Shown here: piece after piece, positions 35,478 through 47,403 of the stretch
How the letters are laid out: each line of letters starts with the position of its first letter
Position numbering within the stretch: position 1 is the first letter of the stretch
Source: Ignavibacteriales bacterium
GTDB lineage: Bacteria > Bacteroidota > Ignavibacteria > Ignavibacteriales > Ignavibacteriaceae
NCBI GenBank assembly: GCA_020061465.1
Contig: JAGUYG010000020.1
Coordinates: forward strand, 100,734-164,733
Length of the DNA stretch: 64,000 nucleotides
Direction: 5' to 3'
Translations under genes and position numbers: made by a program
Notes under the pieces: model-generated
Seen by the model: the letters and a program-made list of their open reading frames with translations, nothing else
Told to the model about the DNA's origin: nothing
Database searches by the model: none

Positions 35478-37397
35478 ATGAACGTAAACGAAAAGTATAA
35501 AGTCCTTTCAAAGATTAACTACCCTGCTGATGTAAAAAAACTTGATGTTTCAGAACTAAAGATTTTGTGCTCTGACATAAGAGAATTTTTAATCGATACG
35601 ATATCCGGGATTGGCGGACATTTTGGCGGCGGACTTGGAACCGTAGAGCTGGCTGTTGCAGTGCATAAGGTTTTCAACACCCCTAATGATCTTGTTGTTT
35701 GGGATACGGGACATCAAGCCTATCCCCATAAAATTTTAACAGGTCGAAAAGATAAATTAAAGACAATTCGTTTACTGAACGGCATAAGCGGATTTCTAAA
35801 GAGAAGCGAAAGCGAATACGATACTTTTGGTGCAGGACACGCCTCCACTTCCATTTCTGCCGCATTAGGGATGGCTGTAGCAAGAGACCTTAAAAATGAA
35901 AAAAGAAAAGTAGTCGCAATAATCGGCGATGGTGCCATGACAGGCGGAATGGCTTACGAGGCTATGAATAATTCCGGACTGATCAAATCTGACTTAATTG
36001 TTGTGCTTAATGACAATCGAATGTCTATCGCTCCGAACGTTTGGCAAATTTCTAATTACTTTACAGAAATGATTGCTCACCCGGATTATAATAGATTCAA
36101 AGCTCAAATATGGGACTTAACAGGTAAATTGGATGAATTTGGAGATAGACTAAGAAAAATTGCAGCACGGCTCGAAGGTGGAATTAAAGCTGTTATTACT
36201 CCGGGTATGTTGTTCGAGGCATTAGGATTTAGATATTTCGGACCTATAAACGGTCACAACATTCATTTACTTGTCCGGATATTCGAACAGGTTAAAGATT
36301 TAAAAGGACCGATATTGATTCATGTTATTACACAAAAGGGGAAAGGATACAAGCCTGCCGAAGGTCATATTCAAAAGCTGCATGCGTCAACTCCCTTCGA
36401 TAAAGTTACCGGAATGGCATTGAAAAAAGCAAACACACCTCCTTCATATACATCCATATTTGGGCAAGCTTTAGTGGAAATTGTGAAGGATAATCCAAGT
36501 GTAGTAGGAATTACTGCAGCAATGCCGGATGGAACAGGGCTTGAATATCTTCAAAAAGAATATCCAAAAAACTATTTTGATGTGGGTATAGCCGAAGAAC
36601 ATAGTGTTACATTTGCGGCAGGTTTAGCTACTCAAGGAATTATTCCGGTTGTGGCTGTTTACTCAACATTCCTTCAAAGGGCTTTCGACCAAATGATTCA
36701 TGATGTTGCTCTGCAAAAATTACACGTCGTTTTTGTATTAGACAGAGCAGGTTTGGTTGGTGCAGATGGTCCTACTCATCACGGTGCATTCGATTTATCG
36801 TATCTTAGAATGATTCCCGGCATGGTAATTATGGCTCCCAAAGATGAAGCGGAGTTGAGGAATATGTTATTTACCGCAGTAAATTATAAGCAAGGACCTG
36901 TAGCGCTCAGATATCCGCGCGGTTCGGCACTTGGTGTTGAAGTGAAAAATGGTTTTGAAATGTATGAGATCGGTAAAAGTGAAAGAATTAAAAAGGGTAA
37001 TGATGCAGCTATTATTGCAGTCGGTTCGATGGTGGATTATTCTTTAAGGGCAGCCAACAAAATGGAAGCCGATGGTGTTAAGTGTGAAGTAATGAACGCT
37101 CGTTTTATTAAGCCGCTTGATAAAGAAATGTTAGATGAAATTGCCCATAGACACAATAAAATTATTACGATTGAAGAAAATGTTCTTCCCGGCGGTTTTG
37201 GCAGTGCAGTAGCCGAATATTTTGCCGATAATAATTGTAAAAATGATTTATTAAGATTGGGTTTGCCCGACAGATTTATCGACCACGGAACACAATCAGA
37301 ACTTCACCGCTTAATCGGGCTTGATCCGGAAAGTATTGCCGAAAAAATAAAAATCTTTTGCCAGCACAAAAGCATTAAGCACGAGGTTGCTATATGA
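35478..37397 (+). CDS. dxs: 1-deoxy-D-xylulose-5-phosphate synthase
   Basis: First enzyme of the MEP isoprenoid pathway; condenses pyruvate and glyceraldehyde 3-phosphate using thiamine diphosphate. 639 residues, normal length. Motifs: GGHFGGGLGTVELAVAVH (N-domain histidine), VAIIGDGAMTGGMAYEAMNN (ThDP/Mg site), GIAEEHSVTFAAGLA with catalytic glutamate, and DRAGLVGADGPTHHGAFDLSY. Its stop overlaps the start of the next gene by 4 bases (ATGA), so translation is coupled. Confidence 0.96.
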   Translation: MNVNEKYKVLSKINYPADVKKLDVSELKILCSDIREFLIDTISGIGGHFGGGLGTVELAVAVHKVFNTPNDLVVWDTGHQAYPHKILTGRKDKLKTIRLLNGISGFLKRSESEYDTFGAGHASTSISAALGMAVARDLKNEKRKVVAIIGDGAMTGGMAYEAMNNSGLIKSDLIVVLNDNRMSIAPNVWQISNYFTEMIAHPDYNRFKAQIWDLTGKLDEFGDRLRKIAARLEGGIKAVITPGMLFEALGFRYFGPINGHNIHLLVRIFEQVKDLKGPILIHVITQKGKGYKPAEGHIQKLHASTPFDKVTGMALKKANTPPSYTSIFGQALVEIVKDNPSVVGITAAMPDGTGLEYLQKEYPKNYFDVGIAEEHSVTFAAGLATQGIIPVVAVYSTFLQRAFDQMIHDVALQKLHVVFVLDRAGLVGADGPTHHGAFDLSYLRMIPGMVIMAPKDEAELRNMLFTAVNYKQGPVALRYPRGSALGVEVKNGFEMYEIGKSERIKKGNDAAIIAVGSMVDYSLRAANKMEADGVKCEVMNARFIKPLDKEMLDEIAHRHNKIITIEENVLPGGFGSAVAEYFADNNCKNDLLRLGLPDRFIDHGTQSELHRLIGLDPESIAEKIKIFCQHKSIKHEVAI

Positions 37398-38401
37398 CCT
37401 CAGATACAAAAGTTGCAATAATCGGTTTAGGCGGAATTGCACAGTTGGTTCATCTGCCTATTCTTACAAAGATGGATAATGTTAAAGTAACAGCCGTTGC
37501 CGAAATAAATAAAGCCCGCCTTCAAACGTTATCTGATAAGTTCGATATTTCCGATCGATATACAGATTACATCGAAATGTTAGAAAATTCAGAATGCGAT
37601 GCGGTAATTATTGCAACTCCTACTTCAACTCATAAACAAGTAGCTATCGATTGTCTCAAATACAAAAAAGACGTTCTTGTCGAAAAACCGTTGGCGCGAA
37701 CATTCAAAGAAGCAAAACCAATTGCAGATGCGGCAAAAAGATACCGGAAAAAATTAATGGTAGGAATGAATTTGAGATTCCGTCCCGATGCAATGATCTT
37801 AAAAAGCATCATCAGTTCAGGCGAGATTGGTGAACCGTTTTACATCAAATGCGGCTGGATAAGAAGGCAAAGCAGTACGGGAAAATGGTTCACTAAATTG
37901 GAAGAATCGGGCGGAGGTGTAATCATCGACCTTGGTATCCTTTTGCTCGATCTATCTTTATGGCTGTTAGACTATCCACCGGTGGAGTATGTAACAACCC
38001 AAAACTACAACCTCAATACAAAGAATGTGGAAGATACCTCAATAAATTTTATTCGGTGTAGAAAATCCTCGCTTATCAATCTTGAAACAAGCTGGTCACT
38101 TCCGCTTGAGAAAGATACTTTTTATTTAGATGTTTACAGCACGAAAGGATTTGCATCATTAAATCCTTTTAAGATCATTAAAAAGATTGAAGATCAGATA
38201 ATCGATTTAACGCCGGCTCAAACCGAAAACCCGCTAAGCTTATTCAAGAAATCATATTTAAACGAACTGAAAAGTTTTATCGGTGCTGTAAGAGGATTAA
38301 ATCCTGTGTTCTCATCCGGCAAAGAAGCTATCTCAAGGATGAAAGTTGTTGAAGCAATGTATGAATCTGCTGCCGGCAAAAGTGAAGTAAAAGTAAAGTA
38401 A
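37394..38401 (+). CDS. Gfo/Idh/MocA-family NAD(P)-dependent oxidoreductase
   Basis: 335 residues. The N-terminal Rossmann fold has AIIGLGGIAQLVHLPILTK. The EKP motif of the family is present (VLVEKPLART). The C-terminal alpha/beta domain has the GGGVIIDLGILLLDLSLWLL region, where the usual HxxD helix reads IDLGILLLD, so the catalytic His position is not conserved as I read it. Substrate unknown, probably a sugar or sugar-phosphate derivative. It overlaps dxs by 4 bases. Confidence 0.88.
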   Translation: MTSDTKVAIIGLGGIAQLVHLPILTKMDNVKVTAVAEINKARLQTLSDKFDISDRYTDYIEMLENSECDAVIIATPTSTHKQVAIDCLKYKKDVLVEKPLARTFKEAKPIADAAKRYRKKLMVGMNLRFRPDAMILKSIISSGEIGEPFYIKCGWIRRQSSTGKWFTKLEESGGGVIIDLGILLLDLSLWLLDYPPVEYVTTQNYNLNTKNVEDTSINFIRCRKSSLINLETSWSLPLEKDTFYLDVYSTKGFASLNPFKIIKKIEDQIIDLTPAQTENPLSLFKKSYLNELKSFIGAVRGLNPVFSSGKEAISRMKVVEAMYESAAGKSEVKVK

Positions 38402-38403
38402 AA

Positions 38404-39093
38404 ATGAAAACAAAAATATTATTGGTTGATGACGAGAAGGATATCGTGGAGTTTTTGCAGTATAATTTGCAGCAGGAGGGCTTTGATGTAATTGCTGCAT
38501 ACGATGGAGATGAGGCTCTAAACATCTTAAATGAAAAGCCTGATTTAATAATTTTGGATATTATGATGCCCAAACTTGATGGCTTCGAAGTATGCAAAAG
38601 AATAAGGGCAAAAAGCGGCTACGAAAGTATTCCTGTTATATTTTTAACCGCAAAATCTGCTGAAGTTGATGAAATTAAGGGACTTGAGCTTGGTGCAAGC
38701 GATTATATTCAAAAACCAATCTCACCGAAGAAATTAATCGCAAGAGTTAAATCGAATTTAAGAAAGCACGAAGCCTCTACCGAAAAGGTTGAACAAATGC
38801 ATGTGAAGATAGGACCTCTCCATATAGACCGCGAACAATACGTGGTTTATATTAACGGCAAAGAAAAGATTTTTCCCCGAAAAGAATTTGAGCTGTTGTT
38901 TTATTTGGCAAATCATCCGGGACGTGTATTCGGCAGGGAAACTTTGTTGAAAGATATCTGGGGTTCCGGTGTTTATGTTGTAGATAGAACAATCGATGTT
39001 CATATCAGAAAGATAAGAGAAAAATTAGCCAAGCATGCCGATCTAATAGAAACTATTAAAGGTGTGGGTTATAGATTCAAAAGTCTTGAGTGA
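38404..39093 (+). CDS. OmpR/PhoB-family response regulator
   Basis: 229 residues. Receiver domain with acidic pocket D9/D10, phosphoacceptor D52 (LIILDIMMPKLDG) and K84 (FLTAKSA). The winged-helix DNA-binding domain starts about residue 130 (FPRKEFELLFYLANHPGRVFGRETLLKDIWG ... VDRTIDVHIRKIREKL). It lies 2 bases after the oxidoreductase and overlaps the sensor kinase gene downstream, so the pair is co-expressed. Target genes are not predictable from the window. Confidence 0.94.
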   Translation: MKTKILLVDDEKDIVEFLQYNLQQEGFDVIAAYDGDEALNILNEKPDLIILDIMMPKLDGFEVCKRIRAKSGYESIPVIFLTAKSAEVDEIKGLELGASDYIQKPISPKKLIARVKSNLRKHEASTEKVEQMHVKIGPLHIDREQYVVYINGKEKIFPRKEFELLFYLANHPGRVFGRETLLKDIWGSGVYVVDRTIDVHIRKIREKLAKHADLIETIKGVGYRFKSLE

Positions 39094-40111
39094 AGTAAAA
39101 GCCAACCTGATTTCTGCTAAGGTTTATTTACGGGAAGTTATTTTATTTAACATTAGCATCATCATTATACTTCTCTTTTTAATAGAGGATGTCTCAATTG
39201 TCATTTCATTAAGCAGTCTTATCATCTTATTTAGTTTCATCCTGCTGAATTTAATTGGTAAAAAACGCAATGCCGAATTAAATGAGATAAAAAGAATTAT
39301 ATCAGGTATCAGGGAAAATTTGTTCGCTAGCAGGGAAGATATAAGATTGAGTGAAAATTTGCAGAGCTTAGAAGAAGAGATAAAGCGGATGTTCGAGAAA
39401 ACAAAGGCAGATATCGATTATCTGCAGAAACTTGAAAGAATCAGAACGGAATTTATCGCAAATGTGTCGCACGAACTAAGAACCCCGATTTTTGCTATAC
39501 AAGGATATATCGAAACGTTGTTAAGCGGAGCGATAAATGATGAAAATGTTAATAAGAATTTTTTAGAGAAAGCCAACTCACACACAGTCAATCTCAGCAA
39601 TTTACTTAATGACTTAATAGACATTTCGATGATTGAGTCCGGTGAGATGAGAATGAGCTACAGGTATTTTCGGATAAATGAATATCTGGAAACATTAGTG
39701 CATGAACTTATGCCAATAGCGGCTGAAAAAAATATAGAAATGATTTATCATCCTGTAAGAGATAACCTCCAGCTTTTTGGCGATAAAAACAAGCTCAGAC
39801 AGGTTTTGATTAATTTAATTCTAAACGCCATAAAATATACCGAAGAGGGGAAGGTTGAAGTAATGATTGAAGAAGAAGCAAAATTTGGGAGGATAATAAT
39901 TCGCGATACGGGGATCGGAATTCCTGAAGAGGACTTGAGTAGAATTTTTGAGAGATTTTACAGAGTGGATAAAGCCAGGTCGCGTTCTGTCGGCGGAACC
40001 GGACTTGGGTTAGCAATCGTTAAACATATCGTAGAAGCACACAGTTCAAAAGTAGAAGTAAAAAGCAAAATCGGAGAAGGTTCGGAGTTTTCGTTCAGAT
40101 TGAAGAAGTAG
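39062..40111 (+). CDS. PhoR-like sensor histidine kinase
   Basis: About 349 residues from a GTG at 39062, overlapping the regulator by 32 bases. A TTG at 39086 is an alternative start with a shorter overlap, and neither has a convincing ribosome site. Two close transmembrane helices (about 26-41 and 46-64) leave almost no periplasmic loop, so it may sense membrane or cytoplasmic signals. HisKA has H137 in NVSHELRTP. The HATPase domain has LINLILNAIKYT, DTGIGIPEEDL and GTGLGLAIVKHI. Partner of the adjacent regulator. Confidence 0.92.
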   Translation: MWVIDSKVLSEVKANLISAKVYLREVILFNISIIIILLFLIEDVSIVISLSSLIILFSFILLNLIGKKRNAELNEIKRIISGIRENLFASREDIRLSENLQSLEEEIKRMFEKTKADIDYLQKLERIRTEFIANVSHELRTPIFAIQGYIETLLSGAINDENVNKNFLEKANSHTVNLSNLLNDLIDISMIESGEMRMSYRYFRINEYLETLVHELMPIAAEKNIEMIYHPVRDNLQLFGDKNKLRQVLINLILNAIKYTEEGKVEVMIEEEAKFGRIIIRDTGIGIPEEDLSRIFERFYRVDKARSRSVGGTGLGLAIVKHIVEAHSSKVEVKSKIGEGSEFSFRLKK

Positions 40112-40195
40112 TTTATAATATTGCGTATAATACTCTTATTGAAATTCGCCAAATTAAATTCTTAAATATTTGTTGAAAAAATAAATCCATATTAA

Positions 40196-40224
40196 TTGAC
40201 TAGCATCTATCATTTTTATATTTT
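40196..40224 (+). promoter_or_regulatory. Putative promoter of rplU-rpmA
   Basis: TTGACT (40196-40201) and TATTTT (40219-40224) are separated by 17 bases and end 32 bases before the rplU start, a standard sigma-70 layout. Supported by spacing only. Confidence 0.4.
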
Positions 40225-40256
40225 TACACACTTAATTTGAAAGAGAGAGGTAATAA

Positions 40257-40565
40257 ATGCTCGCTGTTATAGATATTTTAGGACAACAATTCAAAGTGGA
40301 GGAAAATAACAAGTATTTCGTCCCCAAACTTGATGCTGCAGTTGATTCAACAGTTACATTTGATAAGGTTCTAATGTTGATTGATGAAAAAAACACGAAA
40401 ATTGGTAAGCCGCTAGTAAAAGGCTCTAAGGTAACTGTCAGAGTACTGGATCATCTAAAGGATGACAAGGTTATTGTTTTTAAGAAAAAAAGAAGAACCG
40501 GATACGAAAAGAAGAACGGACACCGGCAGCAATTAACAAGAATTGAAGTAACAGAGATAGTATAA
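40257..40565 (+). CDS. rplU: 50S ribosomal protein L21
   Basis: 102 residues with the bL21 pattern: start [16 protein letters not shown], middle [19 protein letters not shown] and C-terminal [21 protein letters not shown], which binds 23S rRNA. Strong ribosome site (AGAGAGG). rpmA follows after 13 bases, the usual rplU-rpmA operon. Confidence 0.97.
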   Translation: MLAVIDILGQQFKVEENNKYFVPKLDAAVDSTVTFDKVLMLIDEKNTKIGKPLVKGSKVTVRVLDHLKDDKVIVFKKKRRTGYEKKNGHRQQLTRIEVTEIV

Positions 40566-40578
40566 AAGGAGAATAATA

Positions 40579-40836
40579 ATGGCACATAAAAAAGGACAGG
40601 GTTCATCAAGAAACGGAAGAGATAGCAATGCTCAGCGTCTAGGTGTAAAAAGATTTGGCGGAGAAAAAGTCTTAGCAGGTAATATCTTGATTCGTCAAAG
40701 AGGTACTAGAATCCATCCGGGTATAAATGTAAAGAAGGGTGGAGACGATACTCTATTTGCGGTTACCGATGGTGTAGTTAAGTTTGAAACCAAACGAGGG
40801 AACAGACAGTACATCCACGTTACATCGGTAAGCTAA
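40579..40836 (+). CDS. rpmA: 50S ribosomal protein L27
   Basis: 85 residues. The N-terminus [20 protein letters not shown] is the conserved bL27 tail that reaches the peptidyl-transferase centre, with no cleavable extension as in Firmicutes. [19 protein letters not shown] and [16 protein letters not shown] complete the family pattern. Confidence 0.97.
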   Translation: MAHKKGQGSSRNGRDSNAQRLGVKRFGGEKVLAGNILIRQRGTRIHPGINVKKGGDDTLFAVTDGVVKFETKRGNRQYIHVTSVS

Positions 40837-40847
40837 AATTTTTTTAC

Positions 40848-41005
40848 GTAGAGACGCCCGACAGGGCGTCTTTACTGACTACCCAATAAAACACACACCG
40901 AATAAAATTTCAATCAATAACCAAACAGTTCTAAATTTAAGTCACATTAGTTAATAGGAAAAAAATAAGGTTTATGTAAAAGACGCCCCGGTGGGGCGTC
41001 TCTAC
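40848..41005. repeat. Two GACGCCCC-type palindromes between convergent genes
   Basis: GACGCCCGACAGGGCGTC (40853-40870, followed by TTTA) and GACGCCCCGGTGGGGCGTC (40982-41000) sit between rpmA and the convergent mdh gene. Both could end transcription from either side. A related hairpin with AGACGGGGCA arms lies at about 60.8 kb. This is a dispersed intergenic palindrome. Confidence 0.6.
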
Positions 41006-41008
41006 AAA

Positions 41009-41995
<987 letters not shown>

Positions 41996-42137
41996 TTAGA
42001 GTGAATATACTTTAACAGTTGAGCTACTTTAAAATAATTATGTAATTTCCCATAAGCAAAGAACTTTGTTTTTATTTTTGAAATTACTTTATAAATTTCA
42101 GTTCGCTTATCCAATCTATTAGTTTCTTAATTTATAA

Positions 42138-43490
<1,353 letters not shown>

Positions 43491-43544
43491 AATAATCCTT
43501 ACTTTAATGTGCGAAAAATAGTAAAAATTCCTTTTTTTCCAATT

Positions 43545-45482
43545 TTAAAAATCCCATTTCATATCAAGCGAAAAATTGACCTGTTCCTTTTTTCCCGAGC
43601 CGGTAATAGTAATAAATTCATACCAGCCGTTTAATCTAAAAAGGAGCCTCCCGTTCATATTGAAATTTATACCGGCTAACGGTCCAAGGCTCAAATATTC
43701 TGAATCGATAACTTTATTAAGTCCGTTAAAATTGAATGTCCTTAGAGAAAAATATCTTAATCCTGCCGAGAATAAAAATCCGTTGTGATCTAATATCAGC
43801 TTTGGTTCTGCATAAATTTCTTCTAAATACCTTGTAGGGCGGGCGGTAAAGGCAGCCCAATTAAAATCGCCTTGTTCCGAAAGCTTTACATAGCTGTAAA
43901 CATTGAAGCTCACATTTCGAAATATTCTGATATTTGATGAGTCAATTGCAGTAAATTGCCTGAATGAAAAGCTTCTGTAATTTGGATTTAAATCTTCAAA
44001 ATCATAGACGGTGTAATTAGCCGATACATCAAAACTGTTGAATGATGAAATATTTTTGCCGGAATAATTTCCACCAGCCGCTAATTTAATTATCCGGTTT
44101 ACATTGTTGTTGGAGCTTTTTTCAGAGAAGATATAAACAGTATGGCTTTGGGTGCCTTCTGCATTAATGAATGCTTCGAAAAATGGATTAAGCTTTCTTG
44201 AATACTTAATCCTTACGATCGAAAGTAATTCATCCCGGTCGTCATAGTTATCATTACTGGGAGTATCGTACTTAAGTTTATTTTGAAATAAGCTGAAACT
44301 TAATCGATCGATATTCGAAATATTTACTTCACCGGAAAGTGAGACAGCGCCTCTGATCGAATTATTGTTCTTTCTGCTTTCCATCCGAGATCTTTCTTCA
44401 AAGAAGATTGGATTAATCCCTTCAAAACTTTTTGTGAAATGCTTTTCATCCTTTTCTGCATATAAAAATTTTAAAGTAGCATTAAAATTTCTTGAACTGT
44501 AAAATAGGATAGATTCGAAGTCTAATCTCAGCTCATTTATTTTTGTATCGAATAAAGATGCACTTGCATTTAAGAGCGTTCGGTAGCGGGTGTCGCGTTC
44601 AATTGTTCTCAATGATGCCCTGCCAAGCACCTGCAGGGATAAAAAATTTAAAAAGTTATTATACTTCAATTGATCCTGCAAAGAGTAGATTGACTCCTGC
44701 CTGCTTTGAATATTATTTACTATATTAAAACTACGTGAGGTTACCGAATCCGCTTGATAATAAAAATCTTTTTTGTTTTGAATAAACTTTGCGGATATGT
44801 GGTTCGAAATGTTGTAGTCAATATAATTTGCAGCAGATAGATTAAAATATCTGGTCGCATTTTTTCTTGGAGATACATCTTCATTTTGAAATTTGATTTC
44901 GGATGAGAGCAAAACTTCCGACAGCTCAAGCTGATCGACTTTTCCCTCGATTCCATAATAAAAACCATAATCGTTTTCACCAATTTGCCTGTTATTCGAA
45001 TAGCCCCCGAATGAAGTAAGGAAGACCTCTTCCAGCGGGTTAGATCTTACTAATAAAACTGCATTTGAAATTGATGCCTGATTAATCTCAATCTTTCTGT
45101 TATCCGATAGAATATTGTTTCTAACCGAAGAGCCTATGCTGATTAAAGAGTTTATTGAATAAATTCCGGTTAATGTAAAGAAGTGCTCGTCACGAATGCT
45201 TTTATCACGCGACCTTATAAAAGTCGAGCCGTAATTTTCGGAGACAACAAAATTAAATTTATTTATATTTTGGTTGATGAACAGGATGGTGTTCAAGTAA
45301 TGTGTATTTAATTGTTTGTCATATTTGCTGTTAAGTGATCGTAAGTTTTCTTTTTTAATTGAGTATTCCAAACTATCAATAAATCGTTGTGCATTAACCT
45401 GCACCGGATATGAGAACATTAAAAGATAAATTATGCCCGCAATGAGATTTAACCGGTTCCATTTTTTAATTCTGTGTGTCAC
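43545..45482 (-). CDS. Outer-membrane beta-barrel-like protein
   Basis: 645 residues with a signal peptide (NLIAGIIYLLMFSYPVQVNAQ, cut near residue 32). The rest is alternating strands with many aromatic residues, ending in a Trp-Asp-Phe C-terminus (FSLDMKWDF) as outer-membrane barrels often do. No named family recognised. It follows the Fn3 lipoprotein by 35 bases, a pair similar in kind to genes at the left end of the window. Confidence 0.65.
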   Translation of the reverse strand: MTHRIKKWNRLNLIAGIIYLLMFSYPVQVNAQRFIDSLEYSIKKENLRSLNSKYDKQLNTHYLNTILFINQNINKFNFVVSENYGSTFIRSRDKSIRDEHFFTLTGIYSINSLISIGSSVRNNILSDNRKIEINQASISNAVLLVRSNPLEEVFLTSFGGYSNNRQIGENDYGFYYGIEGKVDQLELSEVLLSSEIKFQNEDVSPRKNATRYFNLSAANYIDYNISNHISAKFIQNKKDFYYQADSVTSRSFNIVNNIQSRQESIYSLQDQLKYNNFLNFLSLQVLGRASLRTIERDTRYRTLLNASASLFDTKINELRLDFESILFYSSRNFNATLKFLYAEKDEKHFTKSFEGINPIFFEERSRMESRKNNNSIRGAVSLSGEVNISNIDRLSFSLFQNKLKYDTPSNDNYDDRDELLSIVRIKYSRKLNPFFEAFINAEGTQSHTVYIFSEKSSNNNVNRIIKLAAGGNYSGKNISSFNSFDVSANYTVYDFEDLNPNYRSFSFRQFTAIDSSNIRIFRNVSFNVYSYVKLSEQGDFNWAAFTARPTRYLEEIYAEPKLILDHNGFLFSAGLRYFSLRTFNFNGLNKVIDSEYLSLGPLAGINFNMNGRLLFRLNGWYEFITITGSGKKEQVNFSLDMKWDF

Positions 45483-45517
45483 CGAAATTCTTTTCTTCTT
45501 TTCTGCTAACGATAAAA

Positions 45518-46501
45518 CTAAGGTTTTACTGTGAAATTAAAAAGACGCGAAACACTATTGGGCATTTCATCACTAACGGTGTATGTAACTGCACGCCAGT
45601 AATATTCTCTATTTGCTTCAAGATATGGAGGAGTGAAAGCTACATTTATGGTATCATTTATTACATCTGTTAAAAAGCGTTTCCTCCAAAATATCCCGTA
45701 AAAGAAATTTGTTTGAACTATTATCTCGTACTCTGCCGGGATATTTATTGTTTTAATCCTAAAATCTTTAAAATAATTTACGCTGGTGTTGTTTTGCGGA
45801 AAAATTAATTCGGGTGCCTCAAGTATCTGGTCGCCCACCGCAGTGGTGGTACCGCCTACCAATCCACCCTTATCAACGGCTCTTAATTTAAAGTAATACA
45901 TTGTATAAAAAGATAAATCGGATGTGTCGCTGAAAGAGTTGTTAATAGTTGCTGCCAGAAAAGTAAGTGAGTCGGCAGTAAAGTCGGGTTCAAGTCCTCT
46001 ATAAATTTGATAAGCTGCGATATCACTTTCATTATTAAAATTCCATTTCAGGTTAATTGAAAGCTGCGATTCCCAATTACGGGCATTAATGATTAATCCT
46101 CTCGGAATTTGTGGAGCATATTTATTAACCGGTGAAGCAGAAACTTCATTTGAGTAGTTACTCTCTCTGCCCCGGATATCTGCAGCGGTTATCTTATAGT
46201 AATAGGTGATGTTGTATTCCAGTGAATCATCAAAGTAATAATTCCGGGATGTTGAATCAATTTTCAGGTAATCGGCGCCGCCTATTTTTCTGTAAATATT
46301 ATAACCTTTCAAATCAGCCTCAATATTTCTACGCCATTCGATACCAACTTCACCGTCGGCTTCATAATAAACAGATAGACCCGTTGGTACAGCGGGTGGA
46401 ATTCCATCGTCGTATGATCTTAAATCAGTAGGTCTTTCACAGCCGACTGAAATGATGAACATCTGGAATAATAAAAATTTGAATATCCGTCTTACTGCCA
46501 T
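45518..46501 (-). CDS. Lipoprotein with fibronectin type III modules
   Basis: 327 residues with a lipoprotein signal (FLLFQMFIISVGC, lipid cysteine near residue 20). Two fibronectin type III domains follow (GLSVYYEADGEVGIEWRRN ... YYYKITAADIRG, and GLIINARNWESQLSINLKWN ... YYFKLRAVDKGG). A third beta domain follows (about 230-327, EYYWRAVTY). Probably anchored to the outer membrane; may work with the barrel protein encoded next. Function unknown. Confidence 0.75.
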   Translation of the reverse strand: MAVRRIFKFLLFQMFIISVGCERPTDLRSYDDGIPPAVPTGLSVYYEADGEVGIEWRRNIEADLKGYNIYRKIGGADYLKIDSTSRNYYFDDSLEYNITYYYKITAADIRGRESNYSNEVSASPVNKYAPQIPRGLIINARNWESQLSINLKWNFNNESDIAAYQIYRGLEPDFTADSLTFLAATINNSFSDTSDLSFYTMYYFKLRAVDKGGLVGGTTTAVGDQILEAPELIFPQNNTSVNYFKDFRIKTINIPAEYEIIVQTNFFYGIFWRKRFLTDVINDTINVAFTPPYLEANREYYWRAVTYTVSDEMPNSVSRLFNFTVKP

Positions 46502-46619
46502 TTAACTAAGAAGAAAAAAAAGAGTATTTGGATTACACCTTAAAAATAAAAATAAATGAGACCGCTTAAAAAAGATATTTTACAATAGGATGTAGCTATC
46601 TCTCAGTCCGCAGTCTCAA

Positions 46620-46735
46620 ATAACAAATAGGCAATAAACAATAGGCAATAGGTAATAGGCAATTCTCAGTCGGCAGTCCTCAATAGTCAGTATGCAAATA
46701 TGCAATACGCACTATGTAGTAGGCATCTAAGAATG
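46620..46735. repeat. Degenerate CAATAGGCAATA-type repeat tract
   Basis: Imperfect short direct repeats (CAATAGGCAATAGGTAATAGG and TCAGTCGGCAGTCC/TCAGTAT units) fill this AT-rich stretch between the lipoprotein gene and the transposase remnant. No gene seen in 46502-46763. Confidence 0.45.
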
Positions 46736-46763
46736 GACTGAATTTTATTGCCTTCAACTATTG

Positions 46764-47172
46764 CTAAAGAATGAACATAAAGACACATTCGAGGATAATC
46801 CTTTTATTTTTAATGCACCTCAAATTCCTCTTGAAATATCCTTGAGCCTGAAAATGGTCGAATAGCTTAAAGTAATAATCACGGAACATATGCCAATTTC
46901 TGTTGGCATTTATGTATGATAATGACATTTTTTTGGTGTTTTTCCTAGTATTCCTAAATGATTTAGATTACCCGTTATTGACATCAATCCATTAGTTATC
47001 TCTCCTATTGATTGAGCCTTTGATAAATGACAGAAAAGCATTGCCACTAAGTGTGTCCTGCTATTGATAACTTTACTGTGTTTATCGGTTTTGTATTTAT
47101 CCACCGTCATGGTAAAGAGATTTCTGTTTAAATGATTTAATATCTGATTAAAAAGTGTTACATTTACAATTG
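46764..47172 (-). pseudogene. IS4-family transposase N-terminal remnant, frameshifted
   Basis: Two minus-strand frames join across a run of seven A (minus strand, at about 46927-46933). The first (47172 to about 46930) reads TLFNQILNHLNRNLF ... DKYKTDKHSK ... LVAMLFCHLSKAQSIGEI ... GNLNHLGI, the DUF4372-like N-domain of IS4-group transposases. The second continues MSLSYINANRNWHMFRDYYF and stops at 46764. About 130 of an expected 380-400 residues remain; the DDE catalytic domain is missing. One missing A would restore the frame, so it is a decayed copy, although programmed slippage on the A-run cannot be excluded. Confidence 0.75.
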
Positions 47173-47245
47173 ATCCCTCTATAAAGCTTGTTATTTATTT
47201 TTGTTAAAACAAACTTATAGGCTTTGTTTGAGGGATTTTTTTTTA
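47173..47245 (+). terminator. Hairpin with T-tract beside the transposase remnant
   Basis: ATCCCTC (47173-47179) pairs with GAGGGAT (47230-47236), with an inner AAAGC/GGCTTT and TTGTT/AACAA pairing, followed by nine T. It could be a terminator or the preserved end of the insertion element. The rest of the gap to 47403 is AT-rich and must hold the promoter of the next gene. Confidence 0.45.
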
Positions 47246-47403
47246 TCGTTTTGGACAGATATGATAGAAACAATTAGACTAGTATATTATTCTTTAAGAA
47301 ACTTTGGTTGGTCAATTTTATTATAAAGAACTAAATATTAAAGAATAAAAAATTTTAATATTTCGTTAAAAAATTAATTCTAAATAGATTCAGGACAATT
47401 CTA

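Noticed and set aside
45476..45673. A plus-strand 65-codon frame between the lipoprotein and barrel genes
   Set aside because: It overlaps the end of the lipoprotein gene on the other strand, with no ribosome site or family features.
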